Assembly: GCF_002479495.1 (NCBI RefSeq)
Contig: NZ_DLNQ01000012.1
Location: 1-31,070, forward strand
DNA length: 31,070 nucleotides
Source: Brevundimonas sp. UBA7506
GTDB taxonomy: Bacteria; Pseudomonadota; Alphaproteobacteria; Caulobacterales; Caulobacteraceae
Direction of reading: 5' to 3'
Part shown: positions 1 to 7,606 of the stretch, one piece after another
How the letters are laid out: each line of letters opens with the position of its first letter
Numbering within the stretch: the stretch's first letter is position 1
The notes under the pieces: model-generated
What the model saw: the letters and a program-made list of their open reading frames with translations, nothing else
Told to the model about the DNA's origin: nothing
The model's database searches: none
Translations under genes and position numbers: made by a program

Positions 1-111
<111 letters not shown>

Positions 112-201
112 TGCCTTGTTCAAGAGAAGGCTGCCAGACATCGGCGCCGAGACGGCGGTGCGAACACAGGTCCGCAGCGTTTTCAACGATGATGGGAGAA
201 G

Positions 202-278
202 TGGCGCACCCGAAGAGATTCGAACTCCTGACCCCCAGATTCGTAGTCTGGTGCTCTATCCAGCTGAGCTACGGGTGC
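202..278 (-). tRNA. tRNA-Arg (anticodon ACG)
   Basis: On the reverse strand the sequence folds as a full cloverleaf. The acceptor arm GCACCCG pairs with CGGGTGC, followed by discriminator G and an encoded CCA (202-204). The D arm is GCTC/GAGC. The anticodon stem CCAGA/TCTGG encloses the loop CTACGAA, giving anticodon ACG (arginine, reading CGN codons after deamination to inosine). The T arm carries the loop TTCGAAT. The total is 77 nt including CCA. It is divergent from the gamma-glutamyltransferase gene and lies inside a longer open frame running into that gene, which rules out that gene starting upstream of the tRNA. Confidence 0.96.
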
Positions 279-430
279 GCACTGCCTCGCGGGCAGGGCG
301 GCTATCTAGCGGGTGGGCCGGGGGCTGGCAAGCGGCTTTTCTGAAAATACCGATAGAAAATGCAGGCTTGGACTCTGGGGCCCGGCGCACTAGGCATGAA
401 CCTCTCCCTGAACCCTGCCGGAGCCCCTCG

Positions 431-2194
431 GTGCGCGCCCATTCCATCCCTTCGTCGACGTCCCGGCGCAAGAATTCGCTCATTCTGGCCGGAGCGGCCC
501 TCGGCGCATTTATGCTGGCGGGCTGCGTCACGACGCCGGTCGCGCAAGGAAACGACTCGGCGTCGGTCGCGGAGGCGGCGCAAGCGCCCGCGCGTGGGCC
601 CTTCGTCTCGGCCGCCAATCCTCTGGCGGTCGACGCGGGGATGAAGGTTCTGGCGCGCGGCGGGTCGGCGGTGGATGCGGCGGTCGCCGTTCAGGCGGTG
701 CTGGGCCTGGTCGAGCCGCAGTCGTCGGGTCTGGGCGGCGGCGCATTTATGATGTTCTACGACGCCGACACCGAGGCCATCACTGTCTATGACGGGCGCG
801 AAACGGCCCCGGCCTCGGCCACGCCCGAGCTCTTCTATGAAAATGGAAAGCCGCTGCCCTTCGTCGATGCCGTGCTGAGCGGCCGATCGACCGGCGCGCC
901 GGGCGCCGTGCCGATGCTGGCCCTGGCGCAGAAGCAGCACGGGGCGCTGCCCTGGTCCGAGCTGTTCGGCGACGCCGAAAAGCTGGCGCAGGACGGTTTT
1001 GTCGTCAGCCCCCGACTGGCGGGCATGATCAACGGCAATGCGCCCCAGGCCAAGACCCGCTGGGCGACCGCCTATTTCACCAAGCCGGACGGCGCGCGCT
1101 ATGTCGCGGGCGACGTGCTGCAGAACCCGGCCTATGCCGAGACGGTGCGGACCCTGGCGCGCGAAGGCGCGGCGGGCTTGCAGACCGGGCCTCTGGCCGA
1201 GGCCATCGCCGCCGCCGTGGCCGAGGGGCCGCGTCCGGGCGGACTGACCACCGCCGACATCGCCGCCTATCGCCCCGTCGTGCGTGAGGCCGTTTGCGGT
1301 CCCTACAAGGTCTATGTCGTCTGCGTGCCGCCGCCGCCGTCCAGCGGCGCCTCCATTTTGCAGCTGCTGGCCATGGGCGAAACGACGCCGGACCTCGATA
1401 AGGGGGCGCAGAGCCCCGAGGCCTGGGCCGCCTTCGGTCAGCTGCAGCGGCTGATGTACGCCGATCGCGACCGCTACTTCGGCGATCCGGCCTTTGTGTC
1501 GGTGCCGGTCGCCGGTTTGCTGGATCCAGCCTATGCCGCCGAACGCGCGGCCCTGGCCCCAGCCCTGCGCGGAGCCGCGCCGTTCGGGACCCCGGCGGGC
1601 GCGCCACGCCTGGGCGCCGACGTCACGCGGGAGCCGGCCGGCACTTCACATTTCGTCGTGGTGGACGCGAGGGGCAACGCCGTCAGCATGACCACGACGG
1701 TCGAGAGCCTGTTCGGCTCGGGCCGGATGGCGGGGGGCTTCTTCCTCAATAATCAGCTGACCGATTTCTCCCTGGTCCCGACGGCGGCTGACGGAACGCC
1801 GGCGGCCAATGCCGTGGCGGCAGGCAAGCGCCCGCGCTCGTCCATGTCGCCGGTCATCGTGCTGGATCGCGAGGGGCGACTGGTCGGGGCTCTGGGCTCG
1901 CCCGGCGGCTCATCCATCCTGGCCTATAACGCCAAGGCCCTGATCGGCGCCCTGGGGTGGGGCCTGCCGCTGCAGGAGGCCTTCGATCTGCCGAACCTGG
2001 TAGCCAAGGGCGACGGCTTCGGCGCGGACACCGAGGGCTTCCCCACGGCCGTGCGCGACGGCATGGCGGCGCGCGGGGTGGTGCTGCGGCCCAACACCAC
2101 CGAGACCTCGGGCCTTCATGGCGGCCTGTGGCGCAATGGTCGATGGGACAGAGCGGCGGATACGCGCCGCGAGGGCGTCGCCCGGACCCAATAG
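431..2194 (+). CDS. ggt: gamma-glutamyltransferase, lipoprotein form
   Basis: This is an Ntn-hydrolase that cleaves or transfers the gamma-glutamyl group of glutathione and related peptides, acting in the cell envelope. The start is GTG at 431, with GGAG at 420-423 at 7-nt spacing; a start further left would run through the tRNA. The 587-residue product opens with a basic stretch, a hydrophobic segment and the lipobox LAGC (Cys32), so it is probably lipid-anchored. The SSGLGGGAFM region is typical of the family. The autoprocessing site is GTSHFVVVD, where Thr405 aligns with the catalytic N-terminal Thr of the small subunit. Further family motifs are GFFLNNQLTDF and GSPGGSSI. Length is normal for the family. 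The gene converges on the next one with a 3-nt gap and has no room for its own terminator. Confidence 0.92.
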   Translation: MRAHSIPSSTSRRKNSLILAGAALGAFMLAGCVTTPVAQGNDSASVAEAAQAPARGPFVSAANPLAVDAGMKVLARGGSAVDAAVAVQAVLGLVEPQSSGLGGGAFMMFYDADTEAITVYDGRETAPASATPELFYENGKPLPFVDAVLSGRSTGAPGAVPMLALAQKQHGALPWSELFGDAEKLAQDGFVVSPRLAGMINGNAPQAKTRWATAYFTKPDGARYVAGDVLQNPAYAETVRTLAREGAAGLQTGPLAEAIAAAVAEGPRPGGLTTADIAAYRPVVREAVCGPYKVYVVCVPPPPSSGASILQLLAMGETTPDLDKGAQSPEAWAAFGQLQRLMYADRDRYFGDPAFVSVPVAGLLDPAYAAERAALAPALRGAAPFGTPAGAPRLGADVTREPAGTSHFVVVDARGNAVSMTTTVESLFGSGRMAGGFFLNNQLTDFSLVPTAADGTPAANAVAAGKRPRSSMSPVIVLDREGRLVGALGSPGGSSILAYNAKALIGALGWGLPLQEAFDLPNLVAKGDGFGADTEGFPTAVRDGMAARGVVLRPNTTETSGLHGGLWRNGRWDRAADTRREGVARTQ

Positions 2195-2197
2195 GGT

Positions 2198-3055
2198 CTA
2201 TTCGCGGGGGCGGATCGTCAGTTGGAAGGCCACCAGGCCTTCCGACACGTCGGTCTTGATGCCGTTGTAGGCGCGGATGCCGTTGGCTTCGATCTCGCGG
2301 TAAACGATGCCGAACGAGCTCTGCACCGCCCCTCGGCGATAGGCCACGCCCACCGAGGCGTCGCCCAGGAAGGCGCCTTCGTCGTGGCTCATGCCCGAGC
2401 GCGCGAAGTCGCCGTCGCGGGTGCGGGCGAAGTTGTAGCCGACCGCCCGCTTGGACCCGGCCGCATAGACGTACCAGCGCGCGCGTTCGCCGAAGGCTTC
2501 GTCGCCGTCGGGGGCCAGGCGGTCCAGTCCCTCGCCGATCTTCAGGGTGGCGCCGGCCTCGGCGCTCGTGCCGTCGCTGCCGAAGCCCACCCCGGCGTGG
2601 GGCGTCAGCGAGACTTCCAGGCCCGAGGCCGTGCGGCCCTGGGCCGCGACCCAGCCGCGCGTGTAGGTGACGTCGTAGCCTTCCCCGTCAAAGGCGCGGG
2701 CGTCCAGGGCCCGCGGGGGCACCGGGGCGCCGTCTGCGCGGCGAGGTTCGCCTCGTGTCGTGACCTGCAGCCGGTCGGTGAAGCCGTCGCCGTTGAACCA
2801 GGCCTCGCTGCGGGCGGTGGTGAAGGCGTCCCGTCCCGCAGGCGAGCCGGACAGGGCCAGGGGCGCGCCGAAGGGCGTGTCCACGGCGGTGACGGCGATC
2901 TCGTCGCCCAGCCGGGCGGCGGCGTCCTCGAACTGGACGGCGTCGCTGTTGCGTACGGCCACGGCTCCGGTGAACGCGCCGTTCGCTTGCGCGCTCGCCG
3001 TCATGGGCAGGCCCACAATGATCAAAACCCCAGCGAGGCAAGCCTCAGCGCGCAC
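2198..3055 (-). CDS. exported protein resembling the LpxR / DUF2219 outer-membrane lipid A deacylase family
   Basis: The 285-residue product begins with a signal peptide (hydrophobic core then ASA-Q). It is rich in alternating, glycine-spaced short strands, as expected of an outer-membrane beta-barrel. The C-terminal part (ARSGMSHDEGAF, GVAYRRGAVQSSFGIVYRE) resembles my recollection of the lipid A-modifying LpxR / DUF2219 family in Caulobacterales. I cannot confirm the active-site residues, so enzymatic activity is not assigned. GTG at 3055 is chosen because GGGAGGG lies upstream at good spacing. TTG at 3058 is the alternative and adds one residue. The gene converges on the gamma-glutamyltransferase gene, with 3 nt between the stops. 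Confidence 0.55.
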   Translation of the reverse strand: MRAEACLAGVLIIVGLPMTASAQANGAFTGAVAVRNSDAVQFEDAAARLGDEIAVTAVDTPFGAPLALSGSPAGRDAFTTARSEAWFNGDGFTDRLQVTTRGEPRRADGAPVPPRALDARAFDGEGYDVTYTRGWVAAQGRTASGLEVSLTPHAGVGFGSDGTSAEAGATLKIGEGLDRLAPDGDEAFGERARWYVYAAGSKRAVGYNFARTRDGDFARSGMSHDEGAFLGDASVGVAYRRGAVQSSFGIVYREIEANGIRAYNGIKTDVSEGLVAFQLTIRPRE

Positions 3056-3155
3056 CAACGGTCCCTCCCAAAGCCGTTAACAGTCTCACTCTGCACTAAC
3101 GCGGGGGAACTGCAACGGACTCTTTCAAGCCACAATCCTGTTCCGTTCAAACGAA

Positions 3156-3185
3156 ACCGCCCGGAAGACGGTTCCTCCGGGCGGT
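3156..3185 (-). terminator. intrinsic terminator downstream of nrdA
   Basis: A perfect 10-bp stem, ACCGCCCGGA (3156-3165) with TCCGGGCGGT (3176-3185), encloses a 10-nt loop. On the reverse strand it is followed by TTTCGTTTG. It lies 31 bp beyond the nrdA stop, in the right orientation to end nrdA transcription before the LpxR-like gene on the same strand. Confidence 0.7.
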
Positions 3186-3215
3186 GAGATCAGCAGTTCG
3201 AGATGCGAGGGATGG

Positions 3216-5099
3216 CTATTGGCAGGCCAGGCACTCGTCATAGTCGGTGCGAGCCGCAGAGAAGAGGTCCGGCTGGTTCGGGTCGATCTCTTCTTCCTTC
3301 TTGTCCTCGGCACCGGCGAAGGCGGCGCGCTGCACCGACTTGGAGCGCAGATAGTACAGCGACTTCACGCCGCGCTCCCAGGCGGACCAATGCAGCATGT
3401 GCAGGTCCCACTTGTTCACGTCGCCGGGGATGAAGAGGTTCAGCGACTGGGCCTGGCAGATTTCCGGGGCGCGGTCGGCGGCCAGTTCGACCACCCAGCG
3501 CTGGTCCAGCTCGAAGGCGGTCTTGAAGACGCCCTTTTCATCGTCCGACAGGGCGTCGAGGTGCTGAACCGAACCTTCGTGTTCGAGGATCGAGTTCCAC
3601 ACCGCCTCGGTGTCGATGCCCTTCTCGCCCAGAAGCTTCTTCAGATAGGGGTTCTTGACCGCGAAAGAGCCCGACAGGGTCTTGTGCGTATAGATGTTGG
3701 CGGGGATCGGCTCGATGCCCGCCGAGGTGCCGCCGCAGATGATCGAGATCGAGGCCGTCGGGGCGATGGCCAGCTTGTGCGAGAAGCGTTCCATCACGCC
3801 GCGTTCCTCGGCATCCAGGCAAGGGCCCTTTTCCTCGGCCAGCAGGCGGCTGGCCTTGTCGGCCTCGCGGCGCAGATGCTTGAACAGGCGCATGTTCCAC
3901 GACTTGGCCATGGCCGATTCAAAGGCCACGCCCTGCGATTGCAGGAAGGAGTGGAAGCCCATCAGGCCCAGACCCACCGATCGCTCGCGCTTGGCCGAAT
4001 AGACGGCCGCCGCCATGGCGGGCGGGGCGCGGTGGATGAAGTCCTCCAGGACATTGTCCAGGAAGCGCATGATGTCTTCGATGAACTTCGGCTCTTCGCG
4101 CCATTCCAGGAAGGTTTCGGCGTTCACCGACGACAGGCAGCAGACGGCGGTGCGCTCCGCGCCCAGGTGGTCGCGACCGGTGTGCAGCATGATTTCAGCG
4201 CACAGGTTCGACTGCTTGACCTTCAGGCCCAGCTCGCGCTGGTGCGGGGCCATCTGGCGGTTAACCGTGTCCGAGAAGATCAGATAGGGCTCGCCCGTCT
4301 GCATGCGGATGTCGAGCAGCTTGGTCCACAGCGAACGGGCGTCGACGGTCTTCATGACCTCGCCGTTCTTCGGCGACTTGAGGTCGAAGGTGGAGCCGGT
4401 CTTCACCGCCTCCATGAACTCGTCGGTGATGTTGATGCCGTGGTGCAGGTTCAGGGACTTGCGGTTGAAGTCGCCCGAGGGTTTGCGGATCTCGAGGAAC
4501 TCCTCGATCTCGGGGTGGTGGATGTCCAGATAGACGGCGGCCGATCCGCGGCGCAGCGAACCCTGCGAGATCGCCAGGGTCATGGAGTCCATCACGCGGA
4601 TGAAGGGGATGATGCCGCTGGTCTTGCCGGCGCCCTTGACCTTCTCGCCGATGGAGCGGACGCCGCCCCAGTAGGTGCCGATGCCGCCGCCGTTCGAGGC
4701 CAGGGCCACGTTTTCATTCCAGACGTTCTGGATGCCGTCCAGGCTGTCGCCCACGGCGTTCAGGAAGCAGCTGATCGGCAGGCCGCGGTCGGCGCCGCCG
4801 TTCGACAGGACCGGCGTGGCGGGCATGAACCACAGCTTGGACATGTAGTCGTAGATGCGCTGGGCGTGCTCGGCGTCGTCGGCGTAGGCCGTCGAGACGC
4901 GGGCGAACATGTCCTGATAGCTCTCGCCCGCCAGCAGGTAGCGATCTTCGAGAGTCTTCTTGCCGAAGTCGGTCAGAACGGCGTCGCGCGAACGGTCCAG
5001 CTTCAGGCCCGAGACCACCTTCAGCTGCGGCTTGCCCTCGAGCGGCGGCGCAGAAACCGTCGTGAATTCCGTCGTCTGCAGAGCTTCGCCGCCAGCCAT
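3216..5099 (-). CDS. nrdA: ribonucleoside-diphosphate reductase, class I, large (alpha) subunit
   Basis: This is the catalytic subunit that reduces ribonucleoside diphosphates to deoxyribonucleotides together with NrdB. Redox-active Cys111 is in PISCFLN. The thiyl-radical Cys300 and Glu302 are in SNLCAEI, and Cys320 is in AVCCLSS. A tyrosine pair in KSLYYLRS carries the radical transfer path, and the protein ends with the thioredoxin-reducible pair ECLAC. At 627 residues it is clearly shorter than the ~760-residue E. coli enzyme. Only about 30 residues precede the alpha-subunit core, so there is no N-terminal ATP-cone. ATG at 5099 is preceded by AAGGA at 5-nt spacing; an upstream TTG at 5120 is less likely. 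An NrdR-type palindrome lies about 50 bp upstream. nrdB is not adjacent. Confidence 0.95.
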   Translation of the reverse strand: MAGGEALQTTEFTTVSAPPLEGKPQLKVVSGLKLDRSRDAVLTDFGKKTLEDRYLLAGESYQDMFARVSTAYADDAEHAQRIYDYMSKLWFMPATPVLSNGGADRGLPISCFLNAVGDSLDGIQNVWNENVALASNGGGIGTYWGGVRSIGEKVKGAGKTSGIIPFIRVMDSMTLAISQGSLRRGSAAVYLDIHHPEIEEFLEIRKPSGDFNRKSLNLHHGINITDEFMEAVKTGSTFDLKSPKNGEVMKTVDARSLWTKLLDIRMQTGEPYLIFSDTVNRQMAPHQRELGLKVKQSNLCAEIMLHTGRDHLGAERTAVCCLSSVNAETFLEWREEPKFIEDIMRFLDNVLEDFIHRAPPAMAAAVYSAKRERSVGLGLMGFHSFLQSQGVAFESAMAKSWNMRLFKHLRREADKASRLLAEEKGPCLDAEERGVMERFSHKLAIAPTASISIICGGTSAGIEPIPANIYTHKTLSGSFAVKNPYLKKLLGEKGIDTEAVWNSILEHEGSVQHLDALSDDEKGVFKTAFELDQRWVVELAADRAPEICQAQSLNLFIPGDVNKWDLHMLHWSAWERGVKSLYYLRSKSVQRAAFAGAEDKKEEEIDPNQPDLFSAARTDYDECLACQ

Positions 5100-5148
5100 G
5101 TTGATCCTTGCCCCGATCAAAATCGTATGAAGACCGTGCCGGTTTGAA

Positions 5149-5164
5149 ACACTAGATATGGTGT
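5149..5164 (-). promoter_or_regulatory. NrdR box upstream of nrdA (box 1)
   Basis: ACACTAGATATGGTGT is a near-palindrome matching the established NrdR consensus (ACAC-W-ATATAT-W-GTGT) at 14 of 16 positions. It ends 50 bp before the nrdA start. NrdR is the dedicated repressor of ribonucleotide reductase genes. The 10-bp core CTAGATATGG recurs, inverted, upstream of nrdB at 10387-10396. Confidence 0.8.
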
Positions 5165-5179
5165 CTCTGTTCCCGTGCT

Positions 5180-5195
5180 CGGCTAGATGTATGGG
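5180..5195 (-). promoter_or_regulatory. degenerate second NrdR box upstream of nrdA (box 2)
   Basis: This site shares the hexamer CTAGAT with box 1 at an offset of exactly 31 bp (three helical turns, 15-bp spacer), the spacing expected for paired NrdR boxes. Only about half of the consensus positions match, so the call rests mainly on spacing and the shared core. Confidence 0.5.
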
Positions 5196-5380
5196 CGCAT
5201 ATCGCTAATGCCAGGTAAAGACTTGATCTTGGTCGGGCGATGTGGGGTCCACAGATTCACCGGGCGCGCCCTGTGGAAAAGTCGGAAAAGACAACCGTCA
5301 AGCTGCTCGGCCCGCACGATCACAAACGCGTGATGTCAGGTTCGCGGGAACGTGCGCCCAGCTTGACCGTTAGCGGTCCC

Positions 5381-6130
5381 ATGGCCCCCCATCCGACCGC
5401 CTTCCTGACCCGCGCGCTGCGCGTGGCCCGCACCGAAATCGCCGCCGTCGCCGCCCTGCTGGTGCTCGCCCTGGGCACGCTCACCTTCATCGAAGTGGCC
5501 GACGACATGCGCGAGGCCGACGGCCAGGCCTTCGACCAGTCTGTGCTGCAGGCGGTGCGCCCCTTCGCCGACGATCCGGGCCGCCCCTGGGGGCCGTGGT
5601 GGCTGCACGAGGCGGCGGCGGACCTGACCTCTCTGGGCGGGATTTCGGTTCTGACCCTGTTCGCCCTGGTTGCCCTGGGCTTCCTGCTGATTCAGGGCAA
5701 GCGGCTGTCGGCCCTGTTGCTGGTCTTCGGCCTGGCGGGCGGGGTGGCGCTGAGCGAAGGCCTCAAGGCCCTGTTCGAGCGCGAACGTCCGCCGCTGGAG
5801 TTTCAGGCGGTGGAAACCCTGAACGCCAGCTTCCCCTCGGGTCACGCCCTGCTGTCGACCGTCTTCTATCTGACGCTTGGGGTCATGCTGACCCGCGCCT
5901 TCCCCCGAAAGCGACTCAAGGCCTATGTCTTGGGATGCGCGGTGCTGATCGCCCTGCTGATCGGTCTGACACGGATCTATCTGGGCGCGCACTGGGCCTC
6001 GGACGTCTTCGCCGGATGGAGCGTGGGCGCGGCCTGGGCCATGACGCTGTGGCTCGCCGCCTATGCGGTTGAACGCCGCCAGCGGCTGCACCACGCTCCG
6101 TTGCAGGACGCGCCTTCGACCAATGTCTAG
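5381..6130 (+). CDS. PAP2-family membrane phosphatase
   Basis: This is an integral membrane phosphatase of the phosphatidic-acid-phosphatase type 2 family. Its likely substrates are lipid or undecaprenyl phosphates at the membrane; the exact substrate cannot be read from sequence. All three signature motifs are present: K129 to RP in KALFERERP, PSGH with His155 in FPSGHALLST, and His204/Asp208 in TRIYLGAHWASD. There are about six hydrophobic segments, starting with EIAAVAALLVLALGT. The frame stays open to 5240, but ATG at 5381 gives a normal 249-residue protein. ATG at 5333 or 5240 would add a charged tail that overlaps the probable regulatory DNA shared with nrdA. No start has a strong ribosome-binding site. 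The next gene follows after 67 bp in the same direction. Confidence 0.88.
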   Translation: MAPHPTAFLTRALRVARTEIAAVAALLVLALGTLTFIEVADDMREADGQAFDQSVLQAVRPFADDPGRPWGPWWLHEAAADLTSLGGISVLTLFALVALGFLLIQGKRLSALLLVFGLAGGVALSEGLKALFERERPPLEFQAVETLNASFPSGHALLSTVFYLTLGVMLTRAFPRKRLKAYVLGCAVLIALLIGLTRIYLGAHWASDVFAGWSVGAAWAMTLWLAAYAVERRQRLHHAPLQDAPSTNV

Positions 6131-6197
6131 CGGTCGGGACGCGCCCGGCGCCGGATAACGCATCGAAGAGAGCCGAACGGCCGTTCGAGGAAGCGCC

Positions 6198-7517
6198 ATG
6201 ACCGATCACGCTACGCACTACGCCCAGCGCCTGACCACGCCTGCCGCCGCCGCCGCCCTGATTCCTCCCGGGGCCAAGGTGGCCATGGCGCTTGGCGTCG
6301 GCCAGCCGCCGGCCCTGTTGAAGGCCCTGGCCGACCGGGCCGAGGCGAGAGAGGTCGGCGATGTCAACATCTACTACCTGCTGTCCACCGCCATCGCGGG
6401 CGAGACGGTGCTGCGCTACGAACTGACCGACCGCCTGCGCCCCCACAGCCTGTTCCACGGCGCCATCGAGCGGAAGCTGGAGGCGCGCGGGGTGGAGGAA
6501 GGGCGGCAAGCCGTCTGGTTCGTGCCGACCGGATTTCAGCAGACGCCCCGGGTTCTGACGCGCGAGATCGGGGTCGATACCCTGCTGGCTACGGTCTCGC
6601 CCATGGACGCCGAGGGCTATTTCAGCTTCGGCGCCAACACCGACTACGCCCTGGCGGCGTCGAAGACGGCCGCGCGGGTGATCCTGGAGGTCAATCCCCA
6701 CATGCCGAGGGTCTTCGGCGACTGCCGGGTCCATGTCTCCCAGGTGACTGCCCTGGTGGAAAACGCCGCGCCCCTGCTGGAGGCCGGCAAGGCCCCGCAG
6801 CAGCCGCAGGACCTGGTCATCGGCGGCCTCATCGCCGGCCTGATCGAGAACGGTTCGACGCTGCAGATGGGCATCGGCGCCTTGCCGGACGCGGTCTGCG
6901 CCGCCCTGCATGACCATGTCGACCTGGGCATCCACACCGAGCTGCTGACGCCGGGCCTGGTCGAACTGATGCGCGCCGGGGTCGTGACCAATGCGAAGAA
7001 GACCCTGCATCCGGGCAAGACGGTCTTCACCTTCGCCATGGGCGATCGCTCGACCTATGACTTCCTGCACGAGAATCCGGCGATGGAGGCTCATCCGGTC
7101 GACTATGTGAACGACCCCGCCGTCATCGCCCGCAACGACAAGATGGTCTCGGTCAACGCCACTCTGCAGATCGACCTCTTCGGGGCCTGCTGTTCGGAAT
7201 ATCTGAACGGTCGGCAATATACGGCGGCGGGCGGTCAACTGGACTTCGTGCGCGGCGCCTCGGCGTCCCAGGGCGGCCAGTCCATCATCGCCTGTCACTC
7301 AACGGCGGCCAGGGGGACGGCTTCGCGCATCGTCGCCCGACTGGACGGTCCGGTGACCACGCCGCGCAACGACACCCAGATCGTCGTCACCGAGCATGGT
7401 TGGGTCAATCTGCGTGGCCTGACCGTCGATCAGCGCGCGCGGGCCCTGATCGGTCTGGCCGCTCCGCAGTTCCGCGAGGGGCTGGAGGCCGAGGCTCAGG
7501 CGATGGGGTTGATCTGA
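6198..7517 (+). CDS. acetyl-CoA hydrolase / CoA-transferase family protein
   Basis: This 439-residue protein belongs to the acetyl-CoA hydrolase/transferase family, which includes 4-hydroxybutyrate and succinyl-CoA:acetate CoA-transferases. The N-terminal half covers the first domain (GAKVAMALGVGQPPALL). The C-terminal half has family-typical GIHTELL, VNATLQIDLFG, QYTAAGGQLDFVRGA and VTEHGWVNLRGLT. The likely catalytic glutamate that forms the CoA thioester is Glu248 in HTE, by analogy with the clostridial enzyme; this alignment is from memory. It probably acts in the cytoplasm, moving CoA between short acyl groups. ATG at 6198 has GAGGAAG just upstream. Sequence alone does not distinguish hydrolase from transferase activity. 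Confidence 0.87.
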   Translation: MTDHATHYAQRLTTPAAAAALIPPGAKVAMALGVGQPPALLKALADRAEAREVGDVNIYYLLSTAIAGETVLRYELTDRLRPHSLFHGAIERKLEARGVEEGRQAVWFVPTGFQQTPRVLTREIGVDTLLATVSPMDAEGYFSFGANTDYALAASKTAARVILEVNPHMPRVFGDCRVHVSQVTALVENAAPLLEAGKAPQQPQDLVIGGLIAGLIENGSTLQMGIGALPDAVCAALHDHVDLGIHTELLTPGLVELMRAGVVTNAKKTLHPGKTVFTFAMGDRSTYDFLHENPAMEAHPVDYVNDPAVIARNDKMVSVNATLQIDLFGACCSEYLNGRQYTAAGGQLDFVRGASASQGGQSIIACHSTAARGTASRIVARLDGPVTTPRNDTQIVVTEHGWVNLRGLTVDQRARALIGLAAPQFREGLEAEAQAMGLI

Positions 7518-7606
7518 ATCTAGGGAAACCGACGTAATCTCACGGGCAGGATTTGTTTACACTTGCACCGCAGGGTTGAGGTGAACCACGAGGGGAGGCG
7601 GGGGGA

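Noticed and set aside
116..430. Upstream extension of the gamma-glutamyltransferase frame
   Set aside because: It runs through the tRNA-Arg gene and encodes no family sequence; GTG at 431 has a good ribosome-binding site and gives a normal lipoprotein signal.
3219..5147. A 642-codon open frame antisense to nrdA
   Set aside because: nrdA carries all catalytic motifs; the antisense product is a low-complexity Val/Gly/Ala/Asp-rich shadow typical of high-GC DNA. The same holds for the long antisense frames opposite the thiolase, yidC and otsA genes.
5241..5280. DnaA-box-like TGTGGAAAA and the palindrome TGTGG-GGT-CCACA between nrdA and the PAP2 gene
   Set aside because: There is only one near-match with a mismatch, no cluster, and no AT-rich element; too weak to claim DnaA control or an origin.
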